Part shown: positions 50,789 through 60,213 of the stretch, one piece after another
Layout: each line of letters begins with the position of its first letter
Position numbering within the stretch: the first letter of the stretch is position 1
Assembly: GCA_963522145.1 (NCBI GenBank)
Contig: CAUQXI010000017.1
Coordinates: 10,838-74,837, forward strand
Origin: Mesorhizobium_B sp963522145
GTDB taxonomy: Bacteria; Pseudomonadota; Alphaproteobacteria; Rhizobiales; Rhizobiaceae
Direction of reading: 5' to 3'
Length of the DNA stretch: 64,000 bases
Position numbers and translations under genes: made by a program
The notes under the pieces: generated by a model
Database searches by the model: none
What the model saw: only the letters and a program-made list of their open reading frames with translations
Told to the model about the DNA's origin: nothing

Positions 50789-51802
50789 CTATTTGGTGTT
50801 CTCGTCCGCCTGCTTGCCGAAAATGCCCTGCTCGCTGATCTGGATGCCGGCGGGGCCGAGAATCACGGCGAACAGCACGGGCAGGAAGAACAGGATCATC
50901 GGCACGGTGAGCTTGGGAGGGAGTGCGGCAGCCTTCTTCTCGGCCGCATTCATGCGCATGTCGCGGCTTTCGGCGGCAAGCACGCGAAGCGCATGGCTGA
51001 CCGGCGTACCGTAGCGCTCGGCCTGAATCAGCGCCTGAGCAACGCTGCGGACGGATTCGAGCCCCGTGCGCAGGGCGAGGTTCTCATAAGCCTGCTTGCG
51101 CTCCTGGAGGAAGGAGAGTTCGGCATTGGTCAGCACGAACTCCTCGGCAAGATCGACGGACTGCGCGCCGATTTCCTCAGCCACCTTGCGGAAGGCGGCC
51201 TCTACCGACATGCCCGATTCCACGCAGATCAGCATGAGGTCAAGCGCGTCCGGCCAAGCCTTCTGGATCGACGTCTTGCGCTTGGATGCGCGGTTCGAAA
51301 CATAAAGCACGGGCAGGTAGAAGCCGGCATAGGCCGCCACCATGCAGATGAACATCTTGATGAAGAAGGGCTGGTCGGGCAGCCGATCGAGCACGAACAC
51401 GTAGATCGCGGCCAGCGCGAGCCCGACAAAGGGAAGCACGAGCCGCAGGAAGAGGAAGCGCGTCAGCGGGTTCTGGCCGCGGAAACCCGCCATGCGCAGC
51501 TTGGCCATCGTGTTCTCGTCGGCCAGCGCGTTGCGCAGGTCGAACTTTTCCACGATCGAGGCCATGCCGCGCGATTCCTGCTCGCGCAGTCCCTTGCGCT
51601 TGCTGGACTCCACCGCGAGCCGCGCACGCTGCTTCGCCCGAAGCTCCTCACGCTCCAAGGCCACCGATTTCATGCGCAGCTTGAGCGGATTGGCGGTGAA
51701 GGCGGGAAGTGCTGTGAAGATCGTGGCGAAGACCGCGATCGCCACGAGAAGGGCGATCAGGAAGGACGGATCGAAGACGGAGCGCGCGACGGTATCGACC
51801 AT
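50789..51802 (-). CDS. tadC: Flp pilus inner-membrane platform protein TadC
   Basis: A 337-residue type II secretion F-domain protein. It has an N-terminal helix (FLIALLVAIAVFATIF), two central helices, the T2SSF motif DALDLMLICVESGMSVEAAF (about residues 190-209), and a C-terminal helix. With TadB it forms the platform that CpaF drives during pilus assembly. It is the last gene of the minus-strand pilus operon, 4 bases after tadB. Confidence 0.94.
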   Translation of the reverse strand: MVDTVARSVFDPSFLIALLVAIAVFATIFTALPAFTANPLKLRMKSVALEREELRAKQRARLAVESSKRKGLREQESRGMASIVEKFDLRNALADENTMAKLRMAGFRGQNPLTRFLFLRLVLPFVGLALAAIYVFVLDRLPDQPFFIKMFICMVAAYAGFYLPVLYVSNRASKRKTSIQKAWPDALDLMLICVESGMSVEAAFRKVAEEIGAQSVDLAEEFVLTNAELSFLQERKQAYENLALRTGLESVRSVAQALIQAERYGTPVSHALRVLAAESRDMRMNAAEKKAAALPPKLTVPMILFFLPVLFAVILGPAGIQISEQGIFGKQADENTK

Positions 51803-51806
51803 GGGG

Positions 51807-52817
51807 TCAGACCTCGAAATTCATCATCTGCTTCATGACGAAGATGCCGATCGACATCCACACTCCGGCACAGGCCAGAACCAGATGGCCGGTGCTCGTG
51901 GTGAAAAGCGGCATGATGTAGTTGGGGCTCGTCAGGTAAACGAGAAACGCCACGATGAATGGCAGCGCGCCGATGATCGCGGCGGACGCCTTGGCTTCCA
52001 TGGAAAGCGCCTGCACCTTGGCCTTCATCTTCTTGCGGTCACGCAGCACGCGCGACAGGTTGCCGATCGCTTCCGACAGGTTTCCGCCTGCCTGTGACTG
52101 GATCTGGATCACGATGCCGAAAAAGCCCGCTTCCGGGCACGGCATGGTTTCAGGCATCCGCATGCAGGCCTCGGGAATGGAAAGGCCGATCTGCTGGGAC
52201 TCCACAATGCGGCGGAACTCGGTGCGGACCGGCTCAGCCGATTCGCTCGCGATGAGGCGGATCGAGTCGTTGAGCGGCAGGCCGGATTTCACCGCGCGCA
52301 CGATCACATCGAGGGCGTTCGGAAACTCGTTCAGGAACGCCTTCACGCGGCGCCCGCGGCGGAACGCCACGAACCAGCGGGGCAGGCCGAGCGTGCCGGC
52401 GAGAAGCGCGCCGGGCAGCGCCCAGAACGGTGCGCCGCCCACAAAGGCAATCGCCGTGATGACGAGGCCGCAGATCACGGAGTAGACATAGAAGCGCTCC
52501 AGCGAGACCTTCATGCCGGCCTGCTTGATCTGGATGCGCAGCGGCGGCTTCTTCGTGACCCGATCGCGCGATTTCTGCTTGTCGTTGAGCTCCTTGAGCG
52601 AGTCCTGGATCGACTTGCGCCGCTTGGTCTGCTCGGCCACGCGGTCGCGGCTCGCCTTCTGGGCGGTGCGGTCGGTATCGACCTGCTTCACCGACTCCAG
52701 GCGCTTGCCGACATTCTTTTCCGTCTGGATGCGGTTGAATAGAAAGGCATAGGCCACCCCGCCCGCGCTCAGGCCGGCGAGGATCACGAACAGGATTGTG
52801 TTGTCGAACCCAAGCAT
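51807..52817 (-). CDS. tadB: Flp pilus inner-membrane platform protein TadB
   Basis: A 336-residue type II secretion F-domain protein, partner of TadC. The N-terminal helix, a long basic linker (about residues 35-100), two central helices, the motif NALDVIVRAVKSGLPLNDSI (about residues 168-187) and the C-terminal helix match the family. It lies 33 bases after cpaF. Confidence 0.94.
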   Translation of the reverse strand: MLGFDNTILFVILAGLSAGGVAYAFLFNRIQTEKNVGKRLESVKQVDTDRTAQKASRDRVAEQTKRRKSIQDSLKELNDKQKSRDRVTKKPPLRIQIKQAGMKVSLERFYVYSVICGLVITAIAFVGGAPFWALPGALLAGTLGLPRWFVAFRRGRRVKAFLNEFPNALDVIVRAVKSGLPLNDSIRLIASESAEPVRTEFRRIVESQQIGLSIPEACMRMPETMPCPEAGFFGIVIQIQSQAGGNLSEAIGNLSRVLRDRKKMKAKVQALSMEAKASAAIIGALPFIVAFLVYLTSPNYIMPLFTTSTGHLVLACAGVWMSIGIFVMKQMMNFEV

Positions 52818-52850
52818 GATGTGCCTTTCCGGGCGAAACGCGGGTTTCCG

Positions 52851-54332
52851 CTAGTCGTCCCGCTTCTCCATGGATTCGAGTGCGGCGGCCAGCCGAGCCT
52901 CTTCGCCGAAATAGCGGGCGCGATCCCAGAAATGCGGGCGACCGATGCCGGTGGAGGCATGGGAGCCGACAAGCCGGCCGTTCTGGTCCTCGCCCTTGAT
53001 GTTGTAGAGGATCAGGTCCTGCGTGATGATCACATCGCCTTCCATGCCGATCACCTCCGTGATGTGGGTGATGCGGCGGGAGCCGTCGCGCAGGCGGGCC
53101 GCCTGGATGATCACGTCGACCGAGCCCACGATGATCTCGCGCACCGTCTTCTGCGGCAGGGAGAAGCCGCCCATCGCGATCATCGATTCCATGCGGTTAA
53201 GGCATTCGCGCGGACTGTTGGAGTGGATCGTGCCCATCGAGCCGTCGTGGCCGGTGTTCATGGCCGAGAGCAGGTCGAACACTTCGGGGCCGCGTACCTC
53301 GCCCACGATGATGCGCTCAGGCCGCATGCGAAGGCAGTTCTTGACGAGATCGCGCATCGTCACCTGCCCCTCGCCCTCGAGATTGGGCGGGCGCGTTTCG
53401 AGGCGCACTACATGGGGCTGCTGGAGCTGAAGCTCGGCAGAGTCCTCGCAGGTGATGATGCGCTCGTCGCGGTCGACGTAGTTCGTGAGGCAGTTGAGCA
53501 GAGTGGTCTTACCCGAGCCCGTGCCGCCCGAAATGATGACGTTGCAGCGCACGCGGCCGATGATCTTCAGAATTTCTGCGCCGGGCGGCGAGATTGCGCC
53601 GAACTTGACCAACTGGTCGAGCGTCAGCTTGTCCTTCTTGAACTTGCGGATGGTGAGCGCGGTGCCGTCGATGGCGAGCGGCGGCGCGATCACGTTGACG
53701 CGGGAGCCGTCGGGCAGGCGCGCGTCGCAGATCGGCGAGGATTCATCGACGCGCCGGCCCACCTGGCTGACGATGCGCTGGCAGACATTGAGCAGTTGCT
53801 GGTTGTCGCGGAAGCGGATCGGCGTCATCTCCGTGCGGCCGTTCACTTCGATGAAGATCCGGGCCGCGCCGTTGACCATGATGTCGGAGATGTCGTCGCG
53901 CGCCAGAAGCGGCTCGAGCGGGCCATAGCCCAGAACATCGTTGCAGATGTCCTCAAGCAGTTCTTCCTGCTCGGAGATCGACATCGCGAAATTCTTGATC
54001 GCGATGATGTCGTTGACGATGTCGCGGATTTCCTCGCGCGCGCCCTCGGGATCGAGCTTGGAAAGCTGGCTCAGATCGATCGTGTCGATGAGGGCGGAGA
54101 AGACCTGGCTCTTGGTGTCGTAGTAGCCTTCCGAACGCTCGCGCACGGGGCGGGGTGCAGGCGCCAGCGGAGGCGGCGCTTCCACGACCGTGCGTCGGGT
54201 TGCGGCCTCGGCAGGACGAGGAGGAGCGACAGCAGGCGCATCACCGCCGCCGCGTGAGGCGGGTGGAGCCGCTGCCGGCCGGAAGTCGGGTGTGCTTCCC
54301 CTCGGTTCCTCGCTGCCTCTTCTGCCGAACAT
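52851..54332 (-). CDS. cpaF: Flp pilus secretion ATPase CpaF/TadA
   Basis: A 493-residue hexameric ATPase that powers Flp pilus extension and retraction. A variable Pro/Ala-rich N-terminus (about 75 residues) precedes the conserved part. Walker A is GGTGSGKTTLLN (about residue 270), the Asp box follows (TCEDSAELQL), and Walker B/His-box region reads RIIVGEVRGPEVFDLL and GTIHSNSP. It starts 83 bases after cpaE. Confidence 0.95.
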   Translation of the reverse strand: MFGRRGSEEPRGSTPDFRPAAAPPASRGGGDAPAVAPPRPAEAATRRTVVEAPPPLAPAPRPVRERSEGYYDTKSQVFSALIDTIDLSQLSKLDPEGAREEIRDIVNDIIAIKNFAMSISEQEELLEDICNDVLGYGPLEPLLARDDISDIMVNGAARIFIEVNGRTEMTPIRFRDNQQLLNVCQRIVSQVGRRVDESSPICDARLPDGSRVNVIAPPLAIDGTALTIRKFKKDKLTLDQLVKFGAISPPGAEILKIIGRVRCNVIISGGTGSGKTTLLNCLTNYVDRDERIITCEDSAELQLQQPHVVRLETRPPNLEGEGQVTMRDLVKNCLRMRPERIIVGEVRGPEVFDLLSAMNTGHDGSMGTIHSNSPRECLNRMESMIAMGGFSLPQKTVREIIVGSVDVIIQAARLRDGSRRITHITEVIGMEGDVIITQDLILYNIKGEDQNGRLVGSHASTGIGRPHFWDRARYFGEEARLAAALESMEKRDD

Positions 54333-54415
54333 GATGCTGTCCTAGTTTCCAATGCCCGGCGGGCGCGTTCGCGCCTCGCTTCTGCCCCTCACGCGAACAA
54401 GCCGCGCGGTGCCGT

Positions 54416-55693
54416 CTACTTCTTCTTGAGCCTGCCGAGCAGGCTCGACAGACCCTTGTGCTTGCGCGGCTTCACTTCGGCGCGACCGGTCAGCACGTGG
54501 GCCATCTGGCTCACCATGGCCGTAATAGGACTCTTGTTGTCCATCTCGCCCAGCATCCGGCCATTATTGGCGGCATTGCCGAAAAGCTGCGGCTCGAACG
54601 GGATCACGGCGAGCGCCTCCAGGCCGAGCGGCTCCACGAAATCGGCCGGCGTGATCTCGGGCCGCTTTGGAACGCCGGCCTGGTTGACCACGAGCCGAGG
54701 CGGCGCGTCGTTGGGGCGGAGCTTGCGCAGCATGTCCACGAGGTTCTTCGCGTTGCGCAGGTTGGCGAGCTCGGGCGTGACCGTGATCACCACCTCGTCG
54801 GCGCCCGCAAGTGTGCTCCGGGTCCAGCCGTTCCAGGCATGGGGCACGTCAAGCACGAGGAAGGGCGCGCTGCGCTGCGCCGTCTCGATGATGTTCTTGA
54901 AGGCGTCCGTGTCGAAATCGTAGGTGCGGTCGAGCGTCGAGGGTGCGGCGAGCAGCGACAATCGCTCGGCGCACTGGGCGAGCAGGCGGTCAAGGTAGAC
55001 CTCGTCCACGCGCTCGGGCGAGAACACCGCTTCTGCGATCCCTTGCGCGGGATCCTGGTCGAAGTTGATGTTGGCCGTTCCGAAGGCGAGGTCGAGATCG
55101 GCCACCATCACCTCGGACGCAAAGAGCGTCGAGATCGACCAGGCGACATTGTGGGCGATCGTCGATGAGCCCACGCCGCCCTTGGCGCCGATGAACGCGA
55201 TTGAGCGGCCGATCGGCTCAGCCTCGGGATCGACGAAGATCGTGGAGATCACGCCGATGATGTCGACCATGGAGATCGGCGCCACAACATATTCGGAAAC
55301 GCCCGAGCGGATCAGCTCACGATAAAGGCTGACATCGTTGTAGTGGCCGATGACCACGACCTTGGAGGTCGGATCGCACAACTCGGCCAGCCGGCCGAGT
55401 TGCTCGATGAGCTCGCGCGGCTCGGCGCGCGATTCCAGGATGATCAGATTGGGCGTCGGTGCGGAGGAATAAAAATCGAGCGCCGTCTGGATGCCGCCCA
55501 TATGAATCTTGAGATGGGCCTTTGCCATCCGCCGATCCTCGCCGGCCCGCTCGATCGGGGCGGACACGCCTTCAGTTTCGCAGAAAGCCTGGATCGAGAT
55601 GCGCGGCACCGGCCGCACAGCCTGGATGGCCGCAAGATCGTTTGATCCCGGATCTTCCGTGTCGAACGCGTGGTCGAAAGCGAGATTGCTCAT
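54416..55693 (-). CDS. cpaE: Pilus assembly protein CpaE/TadZ
   Basis: A 425-residue protein with an atypical receiver-like N-terminal domain (about residues 55-165; LIILESRAEP, VVVIGHYND) and a ParA/MinD-like C-terminal domain. The P-loop reads GAKGGVGSSTIAHN: the second Lys/Thr of a normal KGGVGKTT is replaced by Ser, as is common in TadZ proteins. TadZ marks the pole or site of pilus assembly. It lies between cpaD and cpaF. Confidence 0.93.
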   Translation of the reverse strand: MSNLAFDHAFDTEDPGSNDLAAIQAVRPVPRISIQAFCETEGVSAPIERAGEDRRMAKAHLKIHMGGIQTALDFYSSAPTPNLIILESRAEPRELIEQLGRLAELCDPTSKVVVIGHYNDVSLYRELIRSGVSEYVVAPISMVDIIGVISTIFVDPEAEPIGRSIAFIGAKGGVGSSTIAHNVAWSISTLFASEVMVADLDLAFGTANINFDQDPAQGIAEAVFSPERVDEVYLDRLLAQCAERLSLLAAPSTLDRTYDFDTDAFKNIIETAQRSAPFLVLDVPHAWNGWTRSTLAGADEVVITVTPELANLRNAKNLVDMLRKLRPNDAPPRLVVNQAGVPKRPEITPADFVEPLGLEALAVIPFEPQLFGNAANNGRMLGEMDNKSPITAMVSQMAHVLTGRAEVKPRKHKGLSSLLGRLKKK

Positions 55694-55717
55694 TGGGGTT
55701 TCCGGTCCGCGCTCGGC

Positions 55718-56446
55718 TCAGTAGTTGATTTCGGAGTTGCCCAGGAACTCTCCCGAGATGCCGCGCCGCTGGTAGACCGTGATGGCGCGCTGGCGGTTCT
55801 CGGCGTCCGGCTCTGTCGAACGGCGCGGACCGAGGAGATCCGCGGGATTGGCGATCTGGGCGGCGAGGTTGTTCTGCGAAGCGCAGCCGAAATTGGCGTA
55901 ATGCTTGTTGTCGACGTGGTCGTTGAGGTCGGCCGGCCAGCGTCCGCATTTGTCCGTTCCCGCACGCATGGCGGAGAACACGATGCGAACGGGCGGCTGA
56001 TCCTCGGCCGATCCCGACTGGTAGGCGGTGACCGCAACACGGCCCTTGGGCACGCCAAGCTGCCCTGCCCGGCGCGCGAGCTCGCGCGCGGCCTGGCCTG
56101 CCGCAACCTCGTTCACACCCCCTACCGGCGCCATGATCGAAAGAACGGGAGACGCATCGAGATCGTAGTTGGACAGGAAACCATCGAAGCGGACCTGCTG
56201 CACCTGAGTCAGCCCGTGCTCTGACGCGCCTACTGGCAGATCGAGCACCTGCTGGCGCTCCGCGATCGTGATCGGATGATTGGTGCGGTAATCATCCGGG
56301 ATCGCGCCCACGGTGATGCTGTCACGATTGGTCTTGCAGCCGGCAAGGGCCGCAAGCGAAAGGAGCGCGACGAGGCCAAGTCGACCGCTCCGGGAAGGGA
56401 AGCGGGAGGCGTTTTCACGCCGGCCGGCGAATGTGTTCGGGAACAT
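55718..56446 (-). CDS. cpaD: Pilus assembly lipoprotein CpaD
   Basis: A 242-residue outer-membrane-associated lipoprotein. The lipobox ALAGCKT (Cys about residue 37) and the motifs DDYRTNHPITI and NFGCASQNNLAAQIANPADLLGPR (split here) are specific for CpaD/RcpB. It helps the CpaC secretin. ATG 56446 is chosen because it gives the proper lipoprotein leader; an upstream start (56485) would bury it. Confidence 0.92.
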   Translation of the reverse strand: MFPNTFAGRRENASRFPSRSGRLGLVALLSLAALAGCKTNRDSITVGAIPDDYRTNHPITIAERQQVLDLPVGASEHGLTQVQQVRFDGFLSNYDLDASPVLSIMAPVGGVNEVAAGQAARELARRAGQLGVPKGRVAVTAYQSGSAEDQPPVRIVFSAMRAGTDKCGRWPADLNDHVDNKHYANFGCASQNNLAAQIANPADLLGPRRSTEPDAENRQRAITVYQRRGISGEFLGNSEINY

Positions 56447-56462
56447 GGTCCTGGAACCCCGC

Positions 56463-58040
56463 TTACTTGTAGATGAAGCCGACAACGCCGTGATAGCGGC
56501 CGTTGGGCTTGTCGGTTTTCATGGTGCCGTAGACGCGGTTGACGCGGCCGAGGAACATGCCGGCGCCTTCGGAGGCGGCGTTGAAGTTGTCGTCCGGCTT
56601 GGCAAGCTCGTTGCGCGCTACGGGCCGCGCCAGGTAGGGCGTGACGATGATCACCAGTTCGGATTCGTTGCGCGCGAAGTCGCGTGAGCGGAACAACGCG
56701 CCGAGGACCGGGATCTTGGACAGGCCCGGCAGCCCGTTGACCACCTGACGCACATCGTCCCGAACCAGCCCGGCGATCATCATGGAGCCGCCGGAGGGCA
56801 GTTCCACCGTCGTATCTGCCAACCGCTTGCGGATGGAGATAAGGTTGGCACCCGGCACCTGGCGGAAGCCGGTGGACATCTGCACCGTGCCTTCATTGGT
56901 CGGTTCCGACACACTGGTCCTGATCTTCAGGCTGATCCGGCCGGGGGAAAGCACCACCGGCTGGAATTCCAGACCGATGCCGTAATCGATCTTCTCCACC
57001 TCATATTCGATGCTGCCGCCGGACCCTTCGCTCGCGGCGGTGGAGTTCTGTCGCGTGACGATGTTGAACTCGCCGCCGACGCGAAAGGTCGCCTTCTCGC
57101 CCGACACCGCAGTCAGCGTCGGCTCCGCCAGCGTTTTCATCACGCCGGACTGTTCCATCGCGTTGATGTAGGCGTCGATCACGGAGGAACCGATAGAGTA
57201 ACCAGAGCTGCCCAGCGGCTTTCCAAGGCCATAAAGGCTTTCGTTGAGCGCTCCCCAGGTGATGCCGTCGCCGCTGCCCGAGGCGACGAGATTGACGCCG
57301 AGCTGCTTCATCACATTGCGGCTGACTTCTGCGACCGTCACTTTCAGCGTGACCTGATCCTCGCCCACAATCTGGATGAGGTTGATGATGTCGGACACCT
57401 GGCGGGCCGCGTCGGGGTTGTCGATGTCGACGCCGCCCTCGGAGGAGCCGCCCGCGGCAGTCTGGGAATATTGGCCCGTGGTTGCTTCACCGCCGCGCAC
57501 AAAGGCCTGAGCGAGGCGGGCAGCGCGCTGAGCATCGATCGGCGTATCGACCGTGCCCGTCAGCACGACGTTGTCGTTGACCAGTTCGACCTTGACGTCC
57601 GAATTGGGCAGGAAGCGCTTGATGTAATCTTCGAGGCCGGCGACATCGCGCTCCACCTCGATGTCGTAATAGGCGATCTGCTCGCCGTTCGGGCCGAATA
57701 CGATAATGTTGGTCTGGCCGACCGCCTTGCCGAAAAGATAGATGCGCCGCGCCGTCCGGGTGACTGCATCCGCCACGGCCGGGTTGGCGACCAGGACGTC
57801 ATAGGCATCGGACGGCAGGTTGAGCACGAGGCTCTTATTGAGGCCGAGCTTTGTGCGCTCAGGCGAACCGTTGCCGAAGCGCGCCGTCGAGCCACCGGTG
57901 TAGTCGCCGCCCGCAACAGCCGCGCCGGTCACGCCGGGGGCGAGAAGAACGGCGATCGTGCCGAGAACCGCAAGGCCGACACAGGAGGCGCGAGGCGCCC
58001 TTCGCCGCGGCAGCGTCGTGGAAAGCGATATCGTCCGCAT
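56463..58040 (-). CDS. cpaC: Flp pilus outer-membrane secretin CpaC/RcpA
   Basis: A 525-residue secretin. After a signal peptide (about residues 1-42), an N-terminal pilus domain carries LNKSLVLNLPSDAYDVLVANPAVADAV (split here), a BON-like segment follows (VKVELVNDNVVLTGTVDTP), and the C-terminal secretin domain ends with LPGLSKIPVLGALFRS and ELVIIVTPYL. It forms the outer-membrane channel for the pilus. The ATG overlaps the cpaB stop by one base (TGATG). Confidence 0.95.
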   Translation of the reverse strand: MRTISLSTTLPRRRAPRASCVGLAVLGTIAVLLAPGVTGAAVAGGDYTGGSTARFGNGSPERTKLGLNKSLVLNLPSDAYDVLVANPAVADAVTRTARRIYLFGKAVGQTNIIVFGPNGEQIAYYDIEVERDVAGLEDYIKRFLPNSDVKVELVNDNVVLTGTVDTPIDAQRAARLAQAFVRGGEATTGQYSQTAAGGSSEGGVDIDNPDAARQVSDIINLIQIVGEDQVTLKVTVAEVSRNVMKQLGVNLVASGSGDGITWGALNESLYGLGKPLGSSGYSIGSSVIDAYINAMEQSGVMKTLAEPTLTAVSGEKATFRVGGEFNIVTRQNSTAASEGSGGSIEYEVEKIDYGIGLEFQPVVLSPGRISLKIRTSVSEPTNEGTVQMSTGFRQVPGANLISIRKRLADTTVELPSGGSMMIAGLVRDDVRQVVNGLPGLSKIPVLGALFRSRDFARNESELVIIVTPYLARPVARNELAKPDDNFNAASEGAGMFLGRVNRVYGTMKTDKPNGRYHGVVGFIYK

Positions 58041-58861
58041 CAGTTCCTGGCTCCCACTTCGCTCATCTCGCCGGACTTGATCAGGCGGATGGTCCCCTTC
58101 TTGCCTTCGCCGGAAACGAGGTAGTCGGCTTCGTCCGTGTTCTGGTCATGCGTGTCGCTGACCGAGCGAAGGGCAAGCGTCAGGCGATCGGCCATCTGCT
58201 GGGCGACCGTGATGATCTCGGCCTGCTGCGGCGTCAGTTCGAGCGTCGCCGTTTCGCCGACCTTCGTGCGCTTGCCTTCCTCGTCTTCCTGGATCGCCTG
58301 GTCGATGGCGAGAACCTTGATGTTCTTCAGCACCGTTTCGGTGATGAAGCCGTCGCCGCCGGAAGCGCCTGCCGCAGCCGTTGCACGGCGCGTCATGATC
58401 ACGTCCACATAGTCATTAGGCAGGATGAACCCGCCAGCGGAGGTATCGGCCGCGATCTGGGTGGCGATGGCGCGCTTGCCGGGCGGCAGGATGGCCGACA
58501 TGAAGCTCTGGCCCTCGCCGATCAGCTTGTTGCGGCGCAACGGCTCGCCCCGGTAGAGCGCGACGCGGGCGACCGACATCTTCAGCTTGTCGAGCGCCTC
58601 GGGATCGTCAGTCTTTGTAATGAAACCGTCGACGACGTTCTCTGTCGGCCAGTTCGACCATGAAATCTGATTGTCGAGCGGCGCGCCCATCGGCACGTCG
58701 GCAGTCAAGGTCAGAACCTCGGACAGCGCAAGCTGCGGCGCCTGAGGGACAGAGTCCACCATCACCTGCTGAGGCGTGTCCGACATGTTCTTGGCGAGAT
58801 AGCCGGCGCCGCCGGCGGCGGCAGCGGCTACTCCAAGAATAATGATGCGGGATGCAGGCAT
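58040..58861 (-). CDS. cpaB: Flp pilus assembly protein CpaB/RcpC
   Basis: A 273-residue protein with one N-terminal membrane helix (IIILGVAAAAAGGAGYLA) and a SAF domain (about residues 60-125: MGAPLDNQISWSNWP, GEPLRRNKLIGEG), followed by the RcpC C-terminal region with NDYVDVIMTR. It supports secretin and pilus assembly, perhaps by binding peptidoglycan. First gene of the cpaB-F/tadBC run; a 142-base gap to cpaA contains a GGTTAAC box and may hold a promoter. Confidence 0.93.
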   Translation of the reverse strand: MPASRIIILGVAAAAAGGAGYLAKNMSDTPQQVMVDSVPQAPQLALSEVLTLTADVPMGAPLDNQISWSNWPTENVVDGFITKTDDPEALDKLKMSVARVALYRGEPLRRNKLIGEGQSFMSAILPPGKRAIATQIAADTSAGGFILPNDYVDVIMTRRATAAAGASGGDGFITETVLKNIKVLAIDQAIQEDEEGKRTKVGETATLELTPQQAEIITVAQQMADRLTLALRSVSDTHDQNTDEADYLVSGEGKKGTIRLIKSGEMSEVGARN

Positions 58862-58959
58862 GAGGTCCACCTTCGCAGTCGTTGATCTGCAGACAGGTGG
58901 TGCGTTCCGGCGCCACTCCAGCGATCAACCCGAATGTGGATCGGGAATCGTCAAATTAC

Positions 58960-58966
58960 GGTTAAC
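58960..58966. promoter_or_regulatory. GGTTAAC box upstream of cpaB
   Basis: The heptamer GGTTAAC lies about 100 bases upstream of the cpaB start in the 142-base gap to cpaA. It is shared with the upstream regions of pilA and tadD and may be a common operator, possibly a CtrA half-site. Evidence is only sequence recurrence. Confidence 0.28.
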
Positions 58967-59003
58967 GAGACGCTTACGATCATGCTTAATCGAAGCTTAC
59001 TGA

Positions 59004-59522
59004 TCAGCCGCCGAGCTGGCTCAGGGCCCAGCCCATCAGCGCGGAGTCGGGGCATACGATCAATCCAGCCGCGCCGAGAGCGATGCCGTAGGGCACACCG
59101 GTCTTGGAATCCGAGATGTGAGGCAGGATCCGGTTCGCGCCGGTCAGCACGGATACGGATGATGCGCGAAAAGCGAGGATCGCCAAGGTGAGAAGCCCGC
59201 CCAGGAAGGCAGCGATCACCAGATACTGCAGGAGGGCCGGCGTGAACCCCATCCAGAGCGCAGTCGCCGCCATGAGCTTCGCGTCGCCTCCGCCCATCCC
59301 CCCAAAGGCGAAAAGAGCAAAGGTGACAAGAAGTACCGCCACGCATGCCGCCCAGTGCATCGCATAAACGGACCACTCCATGCCGGTCAGCGGAGCGATC
59401 AGGGCGAAGGACGCGATCAGAACGATCGAGACGCGGTTCTGGATCGTCATGGAAAGAAGATCCGAAACGGCGGCGAATGCCATCGAGAACGGAAAGACCA
59501 CAAAGATCAACGCTTCAAGCAT
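59004..59522 (-). CDS. cpaA: Prepilin peptidase CpaA/TadV
   Basis: A 172-residue polytopic aspartic protease of the A24 family. The two catalytic aspartates are in AAVSDLLSMTIQN (about residue 21) and FGGMGGGDAKLM (about residue 77, GxGD-type). It cleaves and may methylate Flp pilins and TadE/F-like pseudopilins after the Gly before their hydrophobic helix. ATG 59522 is preferred over TTG 59528. It follows the two pilin genes. Confidence 0.93.
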   Translation of the reverse strand: MLEALIFVVFPFSMAFAAVSDLLSMTIQNRVSIVLIASFALIAPLTGMEWSVYAMHWAACVAVLLVTFALFAFGGMGGGDAKLMAATALWMGFTPALLQYLVIAAFLGGLLTLAILAFRASSVSVLTGANRILPHISDSKTGVPYGIALGAAGLIVCPDSALMGWALSQLGG

Positions 59523-59602
59523 GTGCAAAATCCGGCATGTTCCGATCGCTCAGGCGCGCCAGGCTGACAGCGCCGCCTTAAGCCTTTGGGAACGACCTTT
59601 GT

Positions 59603-59776
59603 TCAGGCGCCCGTGCCGACCTTTGTGGCGATCGCGTTGAACTTGCTGTTCAGATTGTTGCCGAGCTTTCCTGCGCCGACCATGATGGCGACAGCGATGA
59701 GGGCAGCGATCAGGCCGTATTCGATAGCGGTCGCGCCCGATTCATCGCGCGCGAAGCGGGACAAGAGATCACGCAT
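59603..59776 (-). CDS. Flp-type pilin (second copy)
   Basis: A 57-residue Flp pilin too short for many ORF finders. A basic leader RDLLSRFARDESG is followed by the Flp motif, with cleavage after Gly and Glu-Tyr at positions 5-6 of the mature protein (ATAIEYGLIAALIAVAIM). The remainder GAGKLGNNLNSKFNAIATKV is nearly identical to the first copy. ATG 59776 aligns with the first copy; ATG 59779 directly before it is also possible. It starts 116 bases after the first pilin gene, with a hairpin between. Confidence 0.9.
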   Translation of the reverse strand: MRDLLSRFARDESGATAIEYGLIAALIAVAIMVGAGKLGNNLNSKFNAIATKVGTGA

Positions 59777-59823
59777 CATCTTTTTCCTTTCAGAAGTCTT
59801 GTTCGTCGGTGCTGTGAAACAAG

Positions 59824-59850
59824 AAGGCCGCCCGTGAGGCGGGCGGCCTT
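59824..59850 (-). terminator. Hairpin between the two pilin genes
   Basis: AAGGCCGCCC (59824-59833) pairs with GGGCGGCCTT (59841-59850) around a 7-base loop. On the minus strand it lies 42 bases past the pilA stop and is followed by CTTGTTT. It may terminate an abundant single-gene pilA transcript while some readthrough reaches the rest of the operon, the usual way to make excess major pilin. Confidence 0.75.
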
Positions 59851-59892
59851 GCCGAATTCACCGTTGCGGATCCAGTATCGGATCCGGCCGCA

Positions 59893-60066
59893 TCAGGTAC
59901 CGGTGCCGACCTTCGTGGCGATGGCGTTGAACTTGCTGTTCAGGTTGTTGCCGAGCGTACCGGCGCCAACCATGATGGCAACCGCGATGAGGGCGGCGAT
60001 GAGACCGTATTCGATGGCGGTCGCGCCGGACTCGTCCTTCACGAAACGCGAAACAAGCTTAGACAT
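59893..60066 (-). CDS. pilA: Flp-type pilin, likely major pilin
   Basis: A 57-residue Flp/PilA pilin. The leader MSKLVSRFVKDESG is cut by CpaA, leaving ATAIEYGLIAALIAVAIM with the Glu-Tyr of Flp pilins. ATG 60066 has a strong AAGGAG site upstream; an ORF beginning at 60099 is longer but not real. It is first in the minus-strand pilus cluster and followed by a hairpin, suggesting it is the most highly expressed pilus gene. Confidence 0.93.
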   Translation of the reverse strand: MSKLVSRFVKDESGATAIEYGLIAALIAVAIMVGAGTLGNNLNSKFNAIATKVGTGT

Positions 60067-60213
60067 TCGAGAGCTCCTTGAACCCAGTTGTTGCAGCATC
60101 TTCCGTCGAAATTTCTGGTGTATCGATCGGATGACCCAACATAGGAGGCAGCCCTTGCGATCGGCTTAACGAACAGCATTACCGAAACCTTGAAAGAACC
60201 AACCGGATTGCAA

